NCBI GenBank assembly: GCA_023384415.1
Contig: JAHDWJ010000003.1
Location: forward strand, 62,001-126,000
Origin: Anaerolineae bacterium
GTDB lineage: Bacteria; Chloroflexota; Anaerolineae; Promineifilales; Promineifilaceae
Direction: 5' to 3'
Length of the DNA: 64,000 nucleotides
Below, piece by piece: positions 60,496 through 64,000 of the stretch. A model generated the notes under the pieces. It ran no database searches, was not told the origin of the DNA, and saw only the letters and a program-made list of their open reading frames with translations. A program made the translations under genes and the position numbers. Position 1 is the stretch's first letter; each line of letters starts with the position of its first letter.

Positions 60496-62667
60496 ATGAT
60501 TTCCCCAGACCAAGTCGTGCGTACCACCTGTCCCTACTGTGGAGTTGGTTGCCAGATGAACCTGAATGTCAAAGATAATTTCATTTACTCCGTCGAAGCT
60601 CCATTCGATGCCGCCCCTAATTACGGGATGCTGTGCGTCAAAGGGCGTTATGGCACAGATTATGTCAAGCATCCGGGCCGGGTCAAAACCCCCCTCATCC
60701 GGGCTAACCGGGACGAAGGGCGCAGTGCCAAACCGATCTGGCGTGAAGCCACCTGGGATGAAGCCCTGGATTACGTCGCCGATGAGCTGGTACACATCGC
60801 TCAGAAATATGGTGGTGATGCGCTGGCCAGTTATGCCAGTGCCAAAGCTACTAACGAAGATAATTTTGTCTTCCAAAAAGTGATGCGGGCTTTGCTTCAG
60901 ACCAACAATGTAGACCATTGTGCCCGCCTGTGTCATGCCGGCAGTGTCACGGGTCTGCAACTCTCCATCGGCTCCTCAGCCATGTCTAACTCTATCGCCG
61001 AGATGGAACATTTGGAAGCGTTTATCGTCACCGGCTCTAACACCACCGAAACCCATCCAGTCATCGCCAATTTTCTCAAACGGGCCGTGCGCCAAAATGG
61101 GGCCAAACTAATTGTCATTGATCCCCGCCGGATTGATATGACCAACTTTGCTACCCTCTGGCTGCGGCAGAATCCGGGCACGGATGTGGCCGTATTCCAG
61201 GCAATGGCCCATGTCATTGTCAAAGAGCGGCTGTACAACCCAGAATTTATTGCCCAACGAACTGAAGGGTTTGAGATTTACCTGGAATCGCTTGAAGAGT
61301 TTACCCCAGAGTGGGCTGAGGCGATCAGCGGCGTCCCGGCGCAGAGCATTCGTGAAGCAGCTCGGATTTATGCCGGGGCTAACCGGGCTTCGATTTATTG
61401 GGGTATGGGTATCAGCCAGAGTACCCATGGCACGGATAACACTTTATCGCTGGTGAATCTGGCCTTGATGTGTGGGCATGTGGGCAAGGCCGGCACCGGG
61501 CTGAACCCGCTGCGTGGGCAAAATAATGTCCAGGGCTGCTCTGACAGTGGGGGGCTGCCCAATGTGTTTACGGCGTACCAGCGAGTAGACCATGCCCCTA
61601 TCCGGGAGAAGTTTGAGCAATTTTGGGGACACACCCTGAACCCACAGCCAGGGTTGACCGCCACGGAAATGGTAGATGGAGCCGGCGATGGCTCAATTCG
61701 TGGAATGTTTGTGCTGGGGGAAAACCCAATGATGAGTGAGCCAAACCAGAACCATGCTCGTCACGCCCTGGAGCAGTTACAGTTCTTGGTCTGTCAGGAT
61801 ATTTTTATCAATGAAACAGGGGAAATGGCCGATGTCATTTTGCCCGCCACCAGCTTTGCCGAGAAAGATGGCACCTTTACCAACACGGATCGGCGCATTC
61901 AACGGTGTCGGGCAGCGGTGCCCCCAGTGGGCAATTCCCGAGCTGATTGGGAGATTCTGGCTGATTTGGGCCGCCGAATTGAGCAGCGGCTGGGGTTAAC
62001 CCTGACAGCTGGTTTTGCTTATACCCATCCCAGCGAAATTTGGGAAGAGATGCGCCACCTGACACCTGATTTTTGGGGAGTTGATTATGCCCGGTTGGAG
62101 CGGGAAGGAGGGGTACATTGGCCCTGCCCTGATTTTGACCATCCGGGAACGCCGTATCTGTTTACTGATGAGTTCCCCCGGGGGAAAGGGAAGTTTTGGG
62201 AAGTGCAATATGGCACGGAGTCGGAGCTGCCGGATGAGCAGTACCCGTTTAATCTGAGTACAGGGCGGGTGTTGTACCATTGGAGTGGCAGCACGATGAC
62301 TGGACGTTCGGCGATTGAGGATGTGTACCCGGAAGCGGTATGTGAGATGAACCCCGATGACGCGGCCGCGCTCCATCTCACTACCGGCGACTGGGTCAAT
62401 ATCAGTTCCCGGCGAGGCAGTATCACTATGCGCTTGCTGGTAACAGGGCGGTCCCCCAGAGGCACAGTGTTTGTTCCGTTCCATTTTGCTGAAGCGGCCG
62501 CGAACAAACTCACTCTGGATCGCATTGACAGCCGGGCTAAAATTCCCGACTACAAAAACACCGCCGTCAAAATTGAGCCAGCGGCCGCACCCGTTGACTG
62601 GGACGCCGGGTATGAAAAAGCGTTGTTTGAACGTGGGGCCATCAAAGATCCTGTTCAAGTCCATTAA
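60496..62667 (+). CDS. fdhF: Formate dehydrogenase alpha subunit-like molybdopterin oxidoreductase, Cys form
   Basis: The 723-residue enzyme starts at 60496, with GAGGAG upstream. It has a 4Fe-4S site (CPYCGVGC at 12-19, then MLCVKG). The active-site segment is NVDHCARLCHAGSVTGL; the position that holds Sec in E. coli FdhF is Cys here. MGD-binding regions include GSNTTETHP, WGMGISQSTHGTDN, LPATSFAEKDGTFTNTDRR and HFAEAAAN. It oxidises formate or reduces CO2. The beta subunit, NuoE/F-like partners and FdhD are not adjacent, so its electron partner is unknown. Only the last 300 bp contain GCGGCCGC. Confidence 0.9.
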   Translation: MISPDQVVRTTCPYCGVGCQMNLNVKDNFIYSVEAPFDAAPNYGMLCVKGRYGTDYVKHPGRVKTPLIRANRDEGRSAKPIWREATWDEALDYVADELVHIAQKYGGDALASYASAKATNEDNFVFQKVMRALLQTNNVDHCARLCHAGSVTGLQLSIGSSAMSNSIAEMEHLEAFIVTGSNTTETHPVIANFLKRAVRQNGAKLIVIDPRRIDMTNFATLWLRQNPGTDVAVFQAMAHVIVKERLYNPEFIAQRTEGFEIYLESLEEFTPEWAEAISGVPAQSIREAARIYAGANRASIYWGMGISQSTHGTDNTLSLVNLALMCGHVGKAGTGLNPLRGQNNVQGCSDSGGLPNVFTAYQRVDHAPIREKFEQFWGHTLNPQPGLTATEMVDGAGDGSIRGMFVLGENPMMSEPNQNHARHALEQLQFLVCQDIFINETGEMADVILPATSFAEKDGTFTNTDRRIQRCRAAVPPVGNSRADWEILADLGRRIEQRLGLTLTAGFAYTHPSEIWEEMRHLTPDFWGVDYARLEREGGVHWPCPDFDHPGTPYLFTDEFPRGKGKFWEVQYGTESELPDEQYPFNLSTGRVLYHWSGSTMTGRSAIEDVYPEAVCEMNPDDAAALHLTTGDWVNISSRRGSITMRLLVTGRSPRGTVFVPFHFAEAAANKLTLDRIDSRAKIPDYKNTAVKIEPAAAPVDWDAGYEKALFERGAIKDPVQVH

Positions 62668-62676
62668 ATTTGGCGT

Positions 62677-63474
62677 ATGAATCATTTAGGCGACTTCTGG
62701 CTTGTTTATGGACAGGCGTATTTGCTGATCCTGGCCTTGATGATGCTCCTGTGGCTGGTTAGTCTAGCCTTGCGGAATACCAGTATTGTAGATATTTTCT
62801 GGGGGCCAGGGTTTTTGCTCGCGGCCGCGACCTACTTCCAACTAGCCGATGATGGCTATATCATCCGTAAAATCCTCGTTCTCAGCCTTACCGCGATTTG
62901 GGGGCTGCGCCTGGGTGTTTATCTCTTTTGGCGCAACGCCGGCCAGGGAGAAGATTTCCGCTATGCCAAAATGCGCCAGGCCGCCAGAGGGGAATGGTGG
63001 TGGCAAAGCTTTCTTAAAGTATTCCTACTCCAGGGAACTATCTTATGGTTGGTTTCAGCCCCGCTGTTGGGGGCACAATACCGCACCGGGGCCAACAGCC
63101 TGAATCTGCTGGACTTCCTGGGAGCGTTGGTCTGGTCAATCGGCTTTGCTTTTGAGGCTATTGGCGATTGGCAGTTGGCCCGATTTAAGAAAAATCCCAA
63201 AAACAAAGGCAAGCTGCTCACGACCGGCCTCTGGTATTACACCCGCCACCCCAACTATTTTGGAGATGCCTGTGTCTGGTGGGGGTTTGGCTTGATCTCG
63301 CTGGCGGCTGGGAGCATTTTCCCTGTCCTCGGTTCTATCCTGATGACTTACGTTATTGTGCGTATTTCTGGGGTAGCGATGCTGGAACGTTCTCTCAGCC
63401 GCAGCAAGCCGGGTTATGAAGCGTATATGACTCGAACCAGCTCATTCTGGCCGCGGCCGCCGAGGGGAAAGTGA
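62677..63474 (+). CDS. DUF1295-family membrane protein (steroid 5-alpha-reductase-like)
   Basis: The 265-residue integral membrane protein has about six helices. The C-terminal motif GLWYYTRHPNYFGDACVWWGFGL is typical of the ICMT/5-alpha-reductase superfamily, where it binds NADPH or SAM. VDIFWGPGF is a DUF1295 hallmark. The substrate is unknown. It starts 9 bp after the formate dehydrogenase stop, so it is probably co-transcribed. Confidence 0.9.
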   Translation: MNHLGDFWLVYGQAYLLILALMMLLWLVSLALRNTSIVDIFWGPGFLLAAATYFQLADDGYIIRKILVLSLTAIWGLRLGVYLFWRNAGQGEDFRYAKMRQAARGEWWWQSFLKVFLLQGTILWLVSAPLLGAQYRTGANSLNLLDFLGALVWSIGFAFEAIGDWQLARFKKNPKNKGKLLTTGLWYYTRHPNYFGDACVWWGFGLISLAAGSIFPVLGSILMTYVIVRISGVAMLERSLSRSKPGYEAYMTRTSSFWPRPPRGK

Positions 63475-63530
63475 GTAGTTAGCAGTGGGCAGTTAGCAGT
63501 CACTCGCATACTCCCCACTCGCATACTCCC
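63474..63530 (+). repeat. TAGCAGT heptamers and ACTCGCATACTCCCC units
   Basis: Units tagcagt, gggcagt and tagcagt are followed by two 15-bp units ACTCGCATACTCCCC (8+7). The second ends at the ATG of the next gene. Confidence 0.75.
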
Positions 63531-63531
63531 C

Positions 63532-63978
63532 ATGTTACACATCCGTCCATTTACCCCAGAGGATCAGGCGGCCGCAAGACACCTCATTTTACAAGGGTTG
63601 GGGTCCCATTTTGGCTGGATAGATGAAAGCCGTAACCCTGACCTGGATGATATTCAACACCATTACCTGGAGCAGGGCAGCCTGTTTGTTGTCGCCGAGC
63701 AGGAGGGGAAAATTGTGGGCACAGGAGCGTTGGTGGCGGAGGGTCCAGGGGTGAGTCGGATGGTTCGGATTTCTGTAAGCCTGGAGCATCAACGGCAGGG
63801 AATCGGCCGCCGGTTGGTGAATCATCTGGTGCAGCAAGCCTGGGCACAAGGCAACCATCGCATCGTGGTGGAAACCAATCTGGATTGGGAGGACGCCATC
63901 GGGTTGTATGAGGCGGCCGGGTTCAGCCAATATGACCACGATGAGGAGAGTGTTTACCTGTCTCTGGATCACAACTAA
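63532..63978 (+). CDS. GNAT-family N-acetyltransferase
   Basis: The 148-residue single-domain protein has RMVRISVSLEHQRQGIGRRLV as beta4 plus the acetyl-CoA loop (QRQGIG), and IGLYEAAGFSQYDHDEESVYL as the C-terminal strand pair. The substrate is unknown. The start at 63532 fits the fold; no ribosome site is visible because the repeat array abuts the ATG. Confidence 0.88.
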   Translation: MLHIRPFTPEDQAAARHLILQGLGSHFGWIDESRNPDLDDIQHHYLEQGSLFVVAEQEGKIVGTGALVAEGPGVSRMVRISVSLEHQRQGIGRRLVNHLVQQAWAQGNHRIVVETNLDWEDAIGLYEAAGFSQYDHDEESVYLSLDHN

Positions 63979-64000
63979 TCGTTCAGAAATAATGTGGATA

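Larger units (their letters stand above)
167..63575. repeat. HIP-like highly iterated palindrome GCGGCCGC, about 117 copies
   Basis: The octamer was counted by eye across the window, the first at 167-174 and the last at 63568-63575. Composition alone predicts about two. Most copies are inside genes on both strands, with a few intergenic (22508, 25150, 35729, 58252). Many are extended to CGCGGCCGCG. Longest gaps: about 29970-32650, 39403-42719, 55956-58036 and 59390-62361. Confidence 0.95.

Overview
This 64 kb window is bacterial chromosome with no phage or plasmid backbone. It most likely comes from a filamentous member of the Chloroflexota (Anaerolineae or a related class). That placement is inferred from gene content: YfhO-like GT-C proteins, ABC sugar importers, a bare tad ATPase/platform set, lipoproteins with TPTPT linkers, GEVEDY/DUF11 secreted proteins and a DUF2089 gene. 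No 16S gene is present to confirm it.

Layout. 1-4.5 kb: partial ROK regulator and a sugar ABC importer (lipoprotein, terminator, two permeases). 4.6-12.7 kb: surface-polysaccharide cluster (methyltransferase, GT2, epimerase, giant double GT-C protein, DegT aminotransferase). 12.8-15.9 kb: a nonsense-broken nuclease-like gene, two poorly known genes and holA. 15.9-24.5 kb (minus strand): YfhO-like protein, large ExeM/NucH-like secreted nuclease, GH13 enzyme, VOC protein. 24.6-27.3 kb: DUF2089 regulator, helical-repeat protein, GNAT. 27.5-35.6 kb: DegU/DegS-like pair, then TadZ-TadA-TadB-TadC, ComF and HPF. 35.7-38.8 kb: small metabolic genes, then on the minus strand a SelW/Rdx-type selenoprotein with an in-frame UGA that ordinary gene calling truncates. 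39-46.6 kb: reprolysin-like protease, two tRNA-Ala genes, a leucine T-box, alpha/beta hydrolase, leuS and a RibD-like reductase. 46.7-55 kb: a second broken nuclease-like gene carrying a 95-bp MITE, then minus-strand GH/Wzy fusion, G5/beta-propeller lipoprotein, DUF2267-like protein and an adenylate cyclase. 55-64 kb: GH3 protein, PPC lipoprotein, Cys-type formate dehydrogenase, DUF1295 protein and GNAT.

Three genome-scale signals overlie the genes. (1) The palindrome GCGGCCGC occurs about 117 times by eye, roughly one per 550 bp against about two expected by composition. This resembles the cyanobacterial HIP1 element (GCGATCGC) but with a different sequence. Inside genes it is mostly read as Ala-Ala-Ala. 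(2) Almost every intergenic gap carries short, degenerate 7-8 bp tandem repeats whose unit sequence changes from locus to locus but whose period does not, like cyanobacterial STRRs. Some lie inside coding regions. (3) A family of inverted repeats has CCTTCCGAAGG ends.

The three strongest leads are the HIP-like palindrome, the UGA-containing selenoprotein with a well-placed SECIS-like hairpin, and the leucine T-box upstream of leuS whose sensing stem and terminator are separated by a complete tRNA-Ala(GGC) gene and a heptamer-repeat block. All counts are by eye and no database search was possible.
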